From assembly GCF_048060115.1 (NCBI RefSeq), contig NZ_JBHMIM010000019.1:1-64000 (forward strand): a DNA stretch of 64,000 bases, read 5' to 3'. Position 1 is the first letter of the stretch; each line of letters begins with the position of its first letter. The notes below the pieces were generated by a model. The model had not been told where the DNA came from, searched no databases, and saw only the letters and a program-made list of their open reading frames with translations. Source of the DNA: Micromonospora_E sp048060115. Its GTDB lineage: Bacteria; Actinomycetota; Actinomycetes; Mycobacteriales; Micromonosporaceae. Position numbers and translations under genes: made by a program. Positions 35,992 through 45,226 of this stretch are shown here, one piece after another.

Positions 35992-37197
35992 TCACGGCCA
36001 CGAGACCGCCACGACCCCGTGGCGTTTCGGCGCACACCACCCGCGCGGCGTGGCCCCGTCGCCATCACCTGGGATGTACTCGATGCGCGCGGCCCCTCGG
36101 CGGCGGTAACCGGCCGCCCACCGGCGCAGCAGGTCGAGGTACCGCTCGGCCACGTCCTCGGCGTTCGGTCCGTGCGCGTAGACGCCGCTCTCCCACCCGC
36201 CGGTGTCCTCGTTCCCGCGTTTCGTCCGGTAGGCGAAACTGCCCGCCTCGACCAGGACAGCCGCGCCGACGGTCACCGCCGACGTGAACACACCCCGGTC
36301 GACCAGCGCCTGGCTGGCGTGCAGGAACGGCACCAGCGGCCCGCTGGTCACCACGAACAGCTCCAACTCATCAGGCAGGTCGAACGCCGCCCCGGACCAC
36401 CGTGCGATCCGCCGCCCGTGGATCGCCCCGCGCAGCGCCGGCACGTCGAAGCCCGGGTCGGGCCCGGCGAACCGCAGCGCCGCGTCACCGGTGACCGGCA
36501 CCACCGTGTCGGTGAACGTGCCCTGGCCCTGCATCGGCACGAAATCGCCGAGACAGTAGCTGCGGGAGACCAGGCGGGCGCCGACGCGGTCGAACGCGAC
36601 ACAGCGGGACAACCCGGCGAACCGCAGCGGCACGACGATCCTGCCGCGCCCGGACAACTGGTGGATCCACGCCGGAGGGATGTCCCACGCCCCGACCGTC
36701 ACGATGATCCGGTCGTACGGCGCGTGCTCCGGCACACCATGCTCGGCGTCGGCCCGCACGACCCGTACCCGTCCGTAACCGGCCGACCGCAGACACCGGC
36801 GCGCCCGCGCGACGATCTCCGCGTCGATGTCCACCGACGTGACGGAACCCTCGGGGCCGACCAGCTCCGCGATCAGCGCCGCGTTGTACCCACCCGAGCC
36901 GATCTCCAGCACCCGCATCCCCGGCTCGATCCCGGCCCGCTCCAGCATCACCGCCTGGATGTGCGCGGCGGACACCGAACTCAGCGCGGCCCCGTCGGAG
37001 CCGACCTTGGTCACCAGCGGCGTGTTCGAGTCGTACACCGCCTCCAACGGCTCACCAGCCGCGAACAGATGACGAGGCACGGTCGAGAACGCCGCAGCCA
37101 CGGCTTCGGAGACGATGACGTCCTCCCGCAACTCGGCGACCATCGCCGCCCGCAGCCTCGCGGGATCCCCGACACCCATCTCGCCCGTCACGGTCAT
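35992..37197 (-). CDS. FxLD-system methyltransferase 1 (PCMT-like)
   Basis: This is a 401-residue protein. The SAM site is MRVLEIGSGGYNAALIAELV (motif I), with SVTSVDID as motif II. The PCMT-like substrate region is ASSVSAAHIQAVML-type (ALSSVSAAHIQAVMLERAG), and PYDRIIVTVGAWDIP follows. The C-terminal half (SFAYRTKR, YAHGPNAEDVAERYLDLL) is specific to the FxLD methyltransferase group related to protein-L-isoaspartate O-methyltransferase. It is the last gene of the lanthipeptide operon, 36 nt after the LanB-C-like gene. It would modify the peptide, probably at Asp or a terminal carboxylate, which is inferred. Confidence 0.88.
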   Translation of the reverse strand: MTVTGEMGVGDPARLRAAMVAELREDVIVSEAVAAAFSTVPRHLFAAGEPLEAVYDSNTPLVTKVGSDGAALSSVSAAHIQAVMLERAGIEPGMRVLEIGSGGYNAALIAELVGPEGSVTSVDIDAEIVARARRCLRSAGYGRVRVVRADAEHGVPEHAPYDRIIVTVGAWDIPPAWIHQLSGRGRIVVPLRFAGLSRCVAFDRVGARLVSRSYCLGDFVPMQGQGTFTDTVVPVTGDAALRFAGPDPGFDVPALRGAIHGRRIARWSGAAFDLPDELELFVVTSGPLVPFLHASQALVDRGVFTSAVTVGAAVLVEAGSFAYRTKRGNEDTGGWESGVYAHGPNAEDVAERYLDLLRRWAAGYRRRGAARIEYIPGDGDGATPRGWCAPKRHGVVAVSWP

Positions 37198-37233
37198 GCC
37201 GTCGCACCTCTGTCCTGTGGTGGAAGTTGCCGA

Positions 37234-38115
37234 TCAAAAGCCCGACACCGCTCCCCGGGGGATCGTGACCGGTGGCTCACCCACGCGTTGGTCCTGTGCG
37301 TGGATATCACGGGCCTGACTGCCACCTTCGCCACGAGCCTCGCCACCCTCCAACAGCGTGCTGCCGAGGATTGCTTCGGCTGCGGCTTGGGCGAGGGTGG
37401 CCTGGGCGGTGGCGGGTAGTCCGATCCGGTTCCAGTGGAAGATCACGTGTTCGGTGATGACCGCGCGTAGTCCACGGGTGAGTGTGCCGGTGGCGCGCAG
37501 GCCGGCAAGGGTGGTGCCGGCGTGCGCGAAGGCGGTGTGCCAGTCACTCGAGTGGTGGGGGTTGCCGAGTAGCAGGTAGCGGGCCTTGCTGGTGAATGCT
37601 CTCCAGGTGGCGGAATCGGTGCGAGTCGCCGGGTGTGGGTGGAGGTGGTCGGCGCGATGCTGGGCGGCGCGGGCCCAGACGTCGGCTTGTTCGTTGAGGT
37701 CGAGTCCGGCGGCGCGCATCAGTGCGGTGTTGAGAATGAGTGAGCGTTCGCGCCGGTCGGTGGGCTGGTCGCGGAGGTAGGTGAGGAGGTAATGGCTGTC
37801 GTGATGGAACAGGGTGTGGGCGGTATCCATCGCGGCGGGGCCGCCGAAGGTGTGGGTTTCGGGTTCGTAGATGTCACTGGCCCAGGGAACATGCTGGGTG
37901 AGGAGGCGGTGTACCGGGTCGGGGTGGTCGGTGGGTGTGGCGGGCAGGTAGCGGATACGCCAGGGTCCTTTGCGGATGAACCACCAGGAGGTGATGAGGC
38001 CGGCGGTCTCGGCGGCGGGCAGCACGCGGTGGAGGTGGGGTACGGCGTTGTGTTCGCGTTCGTGGCGGCTGCGGCCGGGGTAGTCGATGGTCACCTGTTT
38101 CCAGGTGGTGTCCAT
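37234..38115 (-). CDS. Thiopeptide-type bacteriocin biosynthesis protein (stand-alone LanB C-terminal domain)
   Basis: This is a 293-residue protein that resembles the C-terminal (elimination) domain of LanB dehydratases: SWWFIRKGPWRIRYLP near the N-terminus, YEPETHTFGGPAAMDTAHTL, and WHTAFAHAGTTLAGLRATG. In the LanB family this domain removes glutamate from glutamylated Ser/Thr. A second copy next to a full-length LanB is usual in actinobacterial FxLD clusters (family knowledge). It lies 13 nt downstream of the cyclase gene. The last 35 residues are Gly/Arg-rich and probably not conserved. Confidence 0.88.
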   Translation of the reverse strand: MDTTWKQVTIDYPGRSRHEREHNAVPHLHRVLPAAETAGLITSWWFIRKGPWRIRYLPATPTDHPDPVHRLLTQHVPWASDIYEPETHTFGGPAAMDTAHTLFHHDSHYLLTYLRDQPTDRRERSLILNTALMRAAGLDLNEQADVWARAAQHRADHLHPHPATRTDSATWRAFTSKARYLLLGNPHHSSDWHTAFAHAGTTLAGLRATGTLTRGLRAVITEHVIFHWNRIGLPATAQATLAQAAAEAILGSTLLEGGEARGEGGSQARDIHAQDQRVGEPPVTIPRGAVSGF

Positions 38116-38128
38116 GGCGGGCCTTTCG

Positions 38129-39211
38129 TCAGTGCAGGAGGAGGCAGGCGTCCCATCCGGTCGTGGTGGTGGTTGCGGTGGCGAGGCGGGTGCCGGTGGT
38201 GCCGTCGAGAAGTCCGGCGGGTTCGTCGGCGGTGGTGGAGCTGGTGGTGTGTTGGTGCAGGCGGGTCAGCGGCGTGACGGGTGTCGGGGTGAGTGCGTCG
38301 GCGGCGATGCGCCGGCCGGTGGCGAGGAGGCCGGCGGTGCCGTGGCAGAGGCTGCGGTCGGTGAGTCGGCAGGTCTGTGCGGGGTCGTTCATACAGGTGG
38401 CAAAGGCGGTGTCGGCGAGGTGCCGTCGGCCGGTGTCGTGCAGGGCAATACCGGCCAACTGCTGGGCGCGGGCGATGCCGGGGGTGCCGTAGCACCAGGA
38501 GGGCCGCAACGGTTGCAGCTGGGCCGGTGTGCCCCGGTGCAGGTCGTCAAGCGTGAGGGTTTGCGGCCACCAGGTGGCGCTGTCGGTGTGCTGCTGCCAC
38601 CGGTCCAGCCAGTCGCATAATCGGGTGATCGCGGTGGTGTGTCCGTTGACCCTGATGCCGTCGCGGTGGGTGAGGGCGAGTAGGGCGAGGGGTCCGGTGA
38701 TGCCGTGGGCGAGGCCGTGGTTGGCATGGCCCCCGGGTGGTGGCGGCTGGTGGCGGTCGGGTCCGTTGTGGCACCACCAGCCGGGGAGGTCGTCGACCGG
38801 TTCGGTGAGGCGGACCAGGTAGTCGAGGACGTGGCGGAGCAGGTCGTGGTCGCCGAGGCGGCGCAGGGCGACGCCGAGGCCGGTCAGGCCACGGATGAGG
38901 TCGTACTCGGCGTAGTGCGGCCGGCGGCGGGAGTCGATGCGGCGGTGAGCGGCGTCGAGGCGTCGGCGGGTCACGGTGGCGGTGCCGGTCGCAGCGATGG
39001 TTCGGGCCCGCGCGAGCCGGGGGTGGTCGGCGGTGGCGAGGACGAAGGCGAGCGCGGGTGCGCCGTGGAAGAGGCTGGCGCCGTCGGCGATGCTGACGCC
39101 GTCGGCGGTGGCTTCCCGTAGGGCGGCGTACGCGGCCGGCCAGTCGCCGGTTTCCAGGTGCAGCAGTGCGGCCCCGGCCGCGCCGTCGGCGAGGGACTGC
39201 CCGCTGCTCAT
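38129..39211 (-). CDS. LanC-type lanthionine cyclase
   Basis: This is a 360-residue protein. The zinc ligands of LanC are present: SWCYGTPGIA (C240) and SLCHGTAGLL (C289, H290), plus the conserved NHGLAHGITG (H169). It catalyses Cys addition to dehydrated Ser/Thr to form (methyl)lanthionine rings. It starts inside the lanB stop (ATGA overlap), so synthesis of the two enzymes is coupled. The chain is somewhat shorter than NisC but covers the whole alpha-toroid by pattern. Confidence 0.92.
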   Translation of the reverse strand: MSSGQSLADGAAGAALLHLETGDWPAAYAALREATADGVSIADGASLFHGAPALAFVLATADHPRLARARTIAATGTATVTRRRLDAAHRRIDSRRRPHYAEYDLIRGLTGLGVALRRLGDHDLLRHVLDYLVRLTEPVDDLPGWWCHNGPDRHQPPPPGGHANHGLAHGITGPLALLALTHRDGIRVNGHTTAITRLCDWLDRWQQHTDSATWWPQTLTLDDLHRGTPAQLQPLRPSWCYGTPGIARAQQLAGIALHDTGRRHLADTAFATCMNDPAQTCRLTDRSLCHGTAGLLATGRRIAADALTPTPVTPLTRLHQHTTSSTTADEPAGLLDGTTGTRLATATTTTTGWDACLLLH

Positions 39212-41973
39212 GAGGTCGCCTGGTGGGTCCGGGCGACGGCGCGGGCCAGCCGCAGGCAGTGCCGTTCGGAGGCGGTGTCGACGCCGATCATGCGGGCGTG
39301 GTGCAGGTGCAGCAGGTCAGCCAGCACCTGGTCGAGGTCGAGGCCGGCCGTGTGGGCGAGGTCCCGGTAGGCGGCCAGGGCTGCCGCGCGGTCATCGTCG
39401 TGGTGTGGGGTGCGGGCGAGGTCGAGTTGGGTGGGGTCGAGTCGCGGACCGCTGCGGTGCGGGACGCGGTCGGTGAGCCAGCGCGGCCCGTCGCAGGTGA
39501 ACGCGTCAGCGATGGCGATCATGCCGGCGGCGGTGGCGGCTTGGCGGTCCGCACCGCGGACGCGGTCGCCGGTCAGCCTCAGCAGCGCCGCGTGGGAGTC
39601 AGCGGCGAACACGGCCTCGGCGGCGGCGAGCATGGGTCCGGTGCCGTGGCGGGTCTCGGGCCGGTAGGTGTGCAGGCTGTAGTCGTGCAGAACACGGTCG
39701 TGTTCCAGCCGGCGTGTCCACTCGGCGAGGCACCCGGCGACGTCGGCGAATCTCGCCGTGTCGAGCAGTGGGATGCGTAGCCGCAGGTGGGGTTCGGGGT
39801 CCGGGTAGCGCAGGAACCACCAGCCCACCGGCAGGACGGGTGCGGTCTGTCGGGTGAGGTCGGTGAGGATGTCGTCGAGCCGCCCGTACAGCCGGGTTTC
39901 CAGCCACGGCGACGCCGGTCCGGGCCGGTGCGCCGCGGCGGTCACGGCTCGGACCGGCCGGGTGGGTCGGGTGGCTGTTGGGGTGTCGGTGAGGGTGAGC
40001 AGGATTTCGGCGGGCCGGTCGCCGATCCAGCCGGCCGGTCCGGGCGCTTCGGTGACGACGGTACGGGGATGCCGGTCGAGGTGGCGGCGCAGCACGATGA
40101 GGTGGGTGTCGTCGTCGAGGTTCAGGCGCAGCCGCACGTCATCGCCGCTGCCGAGCAGGATCTCGGCCGGGAGCTGATGGTGGTCGCGGTACCGCTGCCA
40201 GGCGTCGCGCCACACCGGCCAGGACACACCGGGTGGGAGGGTACGCCGGTCGATGATCCAGCGGGCGGGGTGCAGCACACTGCGTCCGTGCCGGATCCGG
40301 GGAAGGAACGGCAGGTCGTGAACCTGTCCCCAGTCGAACCTGCCACAGGGTGCCGTCCACGCCGTCGAGATCTCGGTCAGGAACCGCGTCAACGGCTGCT
40401 GCAGATCGGGCAGCAGCACGCTGTTGAACAGCAACGGCTCGACCGGCCTGCCGCTGCTACGGGATACCAGCCACAGCCGGCGGCCGTCACCGGCAACGGC
40501 GAGATCCGCGACCGTGTACGGCGGGTCAGGGTGGAAGTCCCCGACGGGCAGGACGGGCAGCAGCTCCGGTGCCCGCGCGAGCGGGGTCAGACGCGGGTCC
40601 AGCGGCGGCCCGGACAGCTGCACCGCGTCCGCGTCGGGCGACACGGTCGGCAGACTGCGATATGTCTGCTGGAACGACGCCAACTCGCCGGGGGTGAGCA
40701 GGTGCAGGAACCGTCCGGCGGACACCCCGGCGTGGCGGGCGCCGCTGACCACCGTCAACGTGAACCTGCCCTGGTCCAGATCCCGCAGGGTCGCGGCCGC
40801 GAGCGTGAACCGCAACTCCGTGTGCGGCGTCGGCGGCCGGTCGTCGTCTCCCCGTAGCCGGCCGACCAGGTCGTCGTCGAGGACGACCTCCGCCCGGCCG
40901 TCGACCGCCGACCGCTGAGCCAGGTGGGCGAGTAGCCGGTCACGGGCCGAGAACCCCGCCGGCACACGGCGGGTCGACCCCCGGTAGCCGGCGGGGAAAC
41001 CCAGCACGGTCACCACGTCCCGCAGCGGCACGGCCGCGCCCGGACCCCACCGCTGGATGAACGCGCCGTGGTACTCCACCCACCCGGGCGCGGGCGGTGC
41101 CACCGCCGCCAACGTCGCTGCGGCCCGACCCGCCTCCCGCAGGACCGCCGCTGGCAGCGTCACCGACGCGTCCAGACGCATATCGGCCGAGACCGGGCCG
41201 CCGGGGTCGGGGACCTCGACGTGGCGGGCCAGGTGGGCCACCGGGTCGGTGACCGTCATCGCCGGACGCAGCTCCGATAGCAGCACCCCCGACCGCACCA
41301 GTCCGGCCAGCATCCGCTCGGCCGCAGCCACCCCGGCCTTCGACGGACCGCCGACCCGCTCCGCCAACACCGTGAAGGCGATCGGGCGGGCGGCGGCGTC
41401 GATCGCCGCCCGCACCGGCCCGGTCAACCCGACCTCGACGTCCCACCTGCGGTCACCGTCGGCGTGGACGCAGGGCACCACCCACACTCCGCCACGCCGG
41501 TACCCCACCGCGTTCGTCACCACCGCCACACCCCGCAGCACGGCCACGTCCTGCTCCGCGCGGACGGTGACCTCAGCGACGAACTCCCCGTCCGGGCGCA
41601 CGACCACCCGGTGCACCCCACCCCACCGCACAGCGGCGTGGGCGCCGAACTCGACCGGCGCCACCCCGGCGAAGACACCGAACGGCGTCGCCCGCGTCGT
41701 CCACCGCAGCAGATACCGCACGACCGTCTCGACCAGGCGACGCCACCGGCGACCCGACATCGGCTCGCCGGCCACCGCCCGGCCGACCCGTTCAGCGAGC
41801 TCCGGCGCGGCGCAGGCGACCGCCGCCGGAAACCCCGGCAACGCCCACACCTGCGTCAGCCACCCCTGCCACAGCTCCGGCTGCTCTGAAGTCAGGTCGG
41901 GCCAGGACGGCACTGTCAGTCCGTCCGGATAGGCGGCGGCTCTGACCAGGGCCGCACCCGCCGCAGGAACCAC
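39208..41973 (-). CDS. LanB-type lantibiotic dehydratase, full length
   Basis: This is a 921-residue protein. The N-terminal glutamylation domain shows RWTTRATPFGVFAGVAPVEF, a LanB hallmark, and DFHPDPPYTVADLAVAG with RHGRSVLHPARWII later. The C-terminal elimination domain follows from about residue 640 (GWWFLRYPDPEPHLRLRIPL, then DYSLHTYRPE). It would use glutamyl-tRNA to dehydrate Ser/Thr of the precursor. GTG 41973 with GGGGG upstream is the likely start, because the frame before it is antisense to the precursor gene. It is separated from the precursor by a terminator-like hairpin, so its expression may be lower. Confidence 0.9.
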   Translation of the reverse strand: MVPAAGAALVRAAAYPDGLTVPSWPDLTSEQPELWQGWLTQVWALPGFPAAVACAAPELAERVGRAVAGEPMSGRRWRRLVETVVRYLLRWTTRATPFGVFAGVAPVEFGAHAAVRWGGVHRVVVRPDGEFVAEVTVRAEQDVAVLRGVAVVTNAVGYRRGGVWVVPCVHADGDRRWDVEVGLTGPVRAAIDAAARPIAFTVLAERVGGPSKAGVAAAERMLAGLVRSGVLLSELRPAMTVTDPVAHLARHVEVPDPGGPVSADMRLDASVTLPAAVLREAGRAAATLAAVAPPAPGWVEYHGAFIQRWGPGAAVPLRDVVTVLGFPAGYRGSTRRVPAGFSARDRLLAHLAQRSAVDGRAEVVLDDDLVGRLRGDDDRPPTPHTELRFTLAAATLRDLDQGRFTLTVVSGARHAGVSAGRFLHLLTPGELASFQQTYRSLPTVSPDADAVQLSGPPLDPRLTPLARAPELLPVLPVGDFHPDPPYTVADLAVAGDGRRLWLVSRSSGRPVEPLLFNSVLLPDLQQPLTRFLTEISTAWTAPCGRFDWGQVHDLPFLPRIRHGRSVLHPARWIIDRRTLPPGVSWPVWRDAWQRYRDHHQLPAEILLGSGDDVRLRLNLDDDTHLIVLRRHLDRHPRTVVTEAPGPAGWIGDRPAEILLTLTDTPTATRPTRPVRAVTAAAHRPGPASPWLETRLYGRLDDILTDLTRQTAPVLPVGWWFLRYPDPEPHLRLRIPLLDTARFADVAGCLAEWTRRLEHDRVLHDYSLHTYRPETRHGTGPMLAAAEAVFAADSHAALLRLTGDRVRGADRQAATAAGMIAIADAFTCDGPRWLTDRVPHRSGPRLDPTQLDLARTPHHDDDRAAALAAYRDLAHTAGLDLDQVLADLLHLHHARMIGVDTASERHCLRLARAVARTHQATS

Positions 41974-41985
41974 GACACACCCCCG

Positions 41986-42019
41986 GAAGAAAAGAGGGTC
42001 CGGCGTCCGTGGACGCCGG
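41986..42019 (-). terminator. Terminator-like hairpin with T-tract between precursor and lanB
   Basis: CCGGCGTCC and GGACGCCGG (42000-42019) form a 9-bp stem with a very short loop. On the minus strand it is followed by ACCCTCTTTTCTTCC, which is rich in T. It lies 25 nt after the precursor stop and ends 13 nt before the lanB GTG. A leaky terminator giving more precursor than enzyme mRNA is the usual arrangement in lanthipeptide operons. Confidence 0.65.
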
Positions 42020-42043
42020 GCCCGAAACGGCGTCGAATCCGTA

Positions 42044-42190
42044 CTACTTGCCGCCGCCGGAGCAGGCGTTCGACCCGGTGTTACCCGAGCCGCAGTTGTC
42101 GTCGGTGTTGGTGGCGTACCCGCCCGTGGCGGGGCCGGCGTCGACCAGGGTGATGTCCAGGTCGAACTCCTCGATTTCCGTAATCTCCAT
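42044..42190 (-). CDS. FxLD-family lanthipeptide precursor
   Basis: This is a 48-residue peptide starting at ATG 42190 behind AGAAGGG. The leader carries the class motif F-x-L-D as EEFDLDITLVDAG (residues 7-19). The C-terminal core is rich in Gly, Thr, Ser and Asn and has exactly two Cys (C33 and C43) with Thr 22, 27, 29, 38 and Ser 35, 40, 44 as possible partners, so at most two lanthionine rings are possible. The end is GGGK. It is 15 nt downstream of the methyltransferase stop and shares its mRNA. Function of the product is unknown. Confidence 0.93.
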   Translation of the reverse strand: MEITEIEEFDLDITLVDAGPATGGYATNTDDNCGSGNTGSNACSGGGK

Positions 42191-42205
42191 CCGCGTTTTC
42201 CCTTC

Positions 42206-43444
42206 TCATGCGGGGTTGAAAGTGAGGACGACGCGGCTGTGCCGCTTGTCCAGCACCGTCCCGGCCGGCAGGTCACCGTCGGGAGTAGCCGCGGGCAGCA
42301 CCTGCAACGCCGGGGACGGCTCGCCGCCGTCCACCCAGTCGTGCATGTGCGCCACCATCCGCTCCGCCGCCGCGGCGGCGTCCGACCCGTGCGCGCACGC
42401 ACCCACATCGAACCGGTCACCGGTCCAGGCGAGCGCCGACCGGTAGGAGAAGGTGCCCTCGTGCAGCGCGGCCGGCGTGCCGAACCGCCACGCGGGCGCC
42501 ACCACGCCCGCGTCGACCGCTTCCTGCTGCGCCGACAGCACCACGAACTGATCCACCTCAGCGGACAGACGCACCGCCAGCCACAGATCCAGATCCGCCA
42601 GCACGGTACGGGGCGGCAGACTCACCCCGGCCCACACCTGCTCACGCGGCTGCGACAGCAACCCCGCGACCGACTCCGCCGACACCGGTTGGTCCTCGTC
42701 CAGCCGCAGATGCACCCCGTCGGCGATGTCGACATAGCGCACCTCGTGCGCCCCGGTGCCCTGCATCGCCACGAAACCACACAGGCGCTGACTGTGGCTT
42801 ACCAGCCGGTCACCGACCCGACGCAGCGCCCACGACCGGGTCATCCCGAACGTCCGCAACGGCACCACCAACACGCCGTCCTCGGCGAGCTGCGCGATCC
42901 ATGACTCCGGGACATCCCACGCCCCCGCCGTCACGATGATCAGGTCGAACCGGCGACGCGGCTCGATCAGCTGCTCGGCGTCGGCGCACACCACCGTCAC
43001 ATCGCCGTAGCCCGCCGCCGCCAAACAGGCCACCGCCCGCTCCGTCACATCCGGATCGATGTCCACCGTCGTCACCGAACCCGACGGGCCCACCAGCTCC
43101 CGCAGCAGCGACGCGTTGTAGCCACCCGAACCGACCTCCAACACGTGCCGACCGAGCAGGCCGCCGTCGAAGGCGTCAGCAGCCTGACCCAGCATCTCGG
43201 CGATCAGCCACGGCGCCGACACCGAACTGACGGTCTCGGCACCCCGCCGCTTCGTGATGACCGCGTTGTCACCCCGGTACGCCTCCTCCAACGGCACACC
43301 CGGCGTGTACAACTCACGCGGCACCGCCCGCAACGCCGCCTCCACCTCCGGCCGCATCGTCAGACCCTTCGCCGCATGATCAGCGACCAACCCATCCACC
43401 ATCGCCGCCCGCAGACCATCGCTGGTCACCATGTCGACACTCAT
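42206..43444 (-). CDS. FxLD-system methyltransferase 2 (PCMT-like)
   Basis: This is a 412-residue paralogue of the protein at 35992. Motif I is HVLEVGSGGYNASLLRELVG, motif II VTTVDIDPDV, and FDLIIVTAGAWDVPESWIAQ follows. The ETVSSVSAPWLIAEML region matches the PCMT substrate loop. Sequence identity between the two is moderate, so they probably act on different sites or substrates. As first gene of the operon it is placed just after the promoter region at 43445-43831. An alternative start is ATG 43432. Confidence 0.88.
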   Translation of the reverse strand: MSVDMVTSDGLRAAMVDGLVADHAAKGLTMRPEVEAALRAVPRELYTPGVPLEEAYRGDNAVITKRRGAETVSSVSAPWLIAEMLGQAADAFDGGLLGRHVLEVGSGGYNASLLRELVGPSGSVTTVDIDPDVTERAVACLAAAGYGDVTVVCADAEQLIEPRRRFDLIIVTAGAWDVPESWIAQLAEDGVLVVPLRTFGMTRSWALRRVGDRLVSHSQRLCGFVAMQGTGAHEVRYVDIADGVHLRLDEDQPVSAESVAGLLSQPREQVWAGVSLPPRTVLADLDLWLAVRLSAEVDQFVVLSAQQEAVDAGVVAPAWRFGTPAALHEGTFSYRSALAWTGDRFDVGACAHGSDAAAAAERMVAHMHDWVDGGEPSPALQVLPAATPDGDLPAGTVLDKRHSRVVLTFNPA

Positions 43445-43831
43445 CCGCTACGCCACTCCCCATCTGTCGCGGCCGTCCATCTGGACGACCCGTCGGTCGG
43501 ATCGCTGCCCGGTCCTGAACACATCTTCGCGACCACCATCTGAAGCCCCACCGTTCCCAGCAGGTCGCGGTGATCGTGCGCCACAATCCCCAGACGCAGA
43601 CAAGGTGCTGGATCAAAGGTTGGTCGCATCTACTCAACGCCTGAACGTCGATGTCGAACACCCTCGACACGAATCTTCGACAACGTCCCGCCACTCTGTC
43701 TGGGCCGGCCGGGATACCGCTGCGCGGGCCGGGTGTGACCCCGGTCTCCGTTGTCGGCTAGTGTCGACGTGCCGTGAGGGGTACGTGGCGAATGGTGATC
43801 GGCACTGCGATGACGGTGGAGGGCTTTCCTC
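43445..43831. promoter_or_regulatory. Divergent promoter region of the lanthipeptide operon and its regulator
   Basis: No gene lies here. It separates the leftward operon from the rightward XRE-TPR regulator gene. It contains the 32-nt repeated site at 43650-43681 and, about 60-75 nt before the regulator, TTGTCGGCTAGTGTCGAC, which could include a -10-like TAGTGT. Regulation of both directions by the regulator is a reasonable inference. Confidence 0.5.
43650..43681 (-). promoter_or_regulatory. 32-nt site A, shared with 47377-47408
   Basis: On the minus strand it reads GTCGAAGATTCGTGTCGAGG and continues GTGTTCGACATC. It matches site B at 29 of 32 positions, while neighbouring DNA does not. It contains GTCGAA and TTCGAC half-sites in inverted orientation, as expected for a dimeric regulator. 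It is the best candidate operator for the XRE-TPR protein. Confidence 0.6.
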
Positions 43832-45211
43832 GTGGATCCGCAGCAGCTCAGTGACGTGAAGCGGGCGCTTGGACGTCGGCTCGCCGGATGGCGTAGGACG
43901 CGCGGGCTCACCCAGGATGACGTGGCACGGCGGGTACACAGCACTCGCAGCACCGTGGGCAACGTCGAATGCGGCCGGCAGGTGGTTGACCGGGTCTTCT
44001 GGGTACAGTGCGACTCGCTCCTCGATGCCGGCAGCGAACTGATCTCCGGCTACGACGAATACCGGGCTCTCGAAGCACGGCTTAAGGATGAGAAGGCCGA
44101 GGCGGCTCGTCAGGCGCGGTGGAAAGCTGTCGACCCCCGGGTGCTGGCGCAGGCGAGTCCAGCGGAGGTCCCCGGCGCTCGTGCGCTGGCGGCATCACCT
44201 GCTGGCGGGCGCCTCTCCCAGGGTGATGGTCACGACCGTGTAGGGACCGGCTCGTCGGTGGGTGGCGACGACGTTGACGGGTTGCGTCGCTCGCTCAATG
44301 AGTTATTGAGTTCGGGATCGATGACCTCGGTCGGGCTGGACGAGTGGGAACAGGTCGTCGCCGGGCACGGCCGTGCGACGCGAGACCGCCCAACCGCTGT
44401 GCTGCTCGCCGAGTTCGTCGCTGACCTCGGCGAGTTGAGAGAGGTCATCGGACGTCATCCGTCGGCTTCCACCCTGCGTCGCGTGACCAGGATGGCCGCG
44501 CAAATGTCGGGTCTGATGTGCCTTGTCCTGTGTAGGGTCGATGACCGGTCGGCCGCACACCGATGGGCACGCACCGCTCGGCTCGCCGCCGTCGAAGCAG
44601 GAGACCCGGTGACGCGCTCCTGGGTACTCGCTCAGGAAGCACATGTCTACTACTACGGCGCGGACTTCCGGGAGACGATCGACCTCGCGCGGCACGCGCA
44701 GGAGATCGCCGGGCAGGCGTCGGTGGGAACCGCCTTGGCGGCGGCGGTCGAAGCACGGGCGTACGCCGCGACGGGACAGCGCGAGCAGACCCGGACCGCG
44801 TTGGGACGCGCCGAGGACGTCTTGTCCCGCCTTGGCGGAGACGACCTCAATTCCTCCGCGTTCGGCTACAGCGAGGCCCAGCTGCGATTCCATGAGCAGA
44901 ACGCCTACACCCGTCTGGGCGATGTCGAGGCGGCACTCGCCGTCCAGGATCGCGCGCTGGAGCTCTGCCCACCCGCCGACTACACCGACTGGGCACTGAC
45001 CCGACTGGATCGCGCCAATTGTCTGACTGTCACGGGCCATGCGTCCGACGCTCTGGACCAGATCGCGGACACGATCGGCAGCCTCGACGAGGCGAAGCGT
45101 CAGGGCATAATCGCCGAGCGGGCACGTCATGTCCTTGACGCGCTGCCCGCGACGCAACGTTCCGCGTCGACCGCAGGCGACCTGCGAGCGCTGTTGACGA
45201 CGACCAAATAG
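43832..45211 (+). CDS. XRE-family regulator with TPR-like domain
   Basis: This is a 459-residue protein. Residues 10-55 are an XRE HTH (RRTRGLTQDDVARRVHSTRS then TVGNVECGRQVVD). The C-terminal 280 residues are helical repeats of TPR type (EAHVYYYGADFRETIDLARH, YSEAQLRFHEQNAYTRLGDV). This architecture often senses a peptide or small molecule. It is divergent from the lanthipeptide operon and so is probably its pathway regulator. GTG 43832 is the start. The acetyltransferase gene follows 15 nt later, likely in the same mRNA. Confidence 0.88.
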   Translation: MDPQQLSDVKRALGRRLAGWRRTRGLTQDDVARRVHSTRSTVGNVECGRQVVDRVFWVQCDSLLDAGSELISGYDEYRALEARLKDEKAEAARQARWKAVDPRVLAQASPAEVPGARALAASPAGGRLSQGDGHDRVGTGSSVGGDDVDGLRRSLNELLSSGSMTSVGLDEWEQVVAGHGRATRDRPTAVLLAEFVADLGELREVIGRHPSASTLRRVTRMAAQMSGLMCLVLCRVDDRSAAHRWARTARLAAVEAGDPVTRSWVLAQEAHVYYYGADFRETIDLARHAQEIAGQASVGTALAAAVEARAYAATGQREQTRTALGRAEDVLSRLGGDDLNSSAFGYSEAQLRFHEQNAYTRLGDVEAALAVQDRALELCPPADYTDWALTRLDRANCLTVTGHASDALDQIADTIGSLDEAKRQGIIAERARHVLDALPATQRSASTAGDLRALLTTTK

Positions 45212-45226
45212 GAAGGCTTAAGGTCC

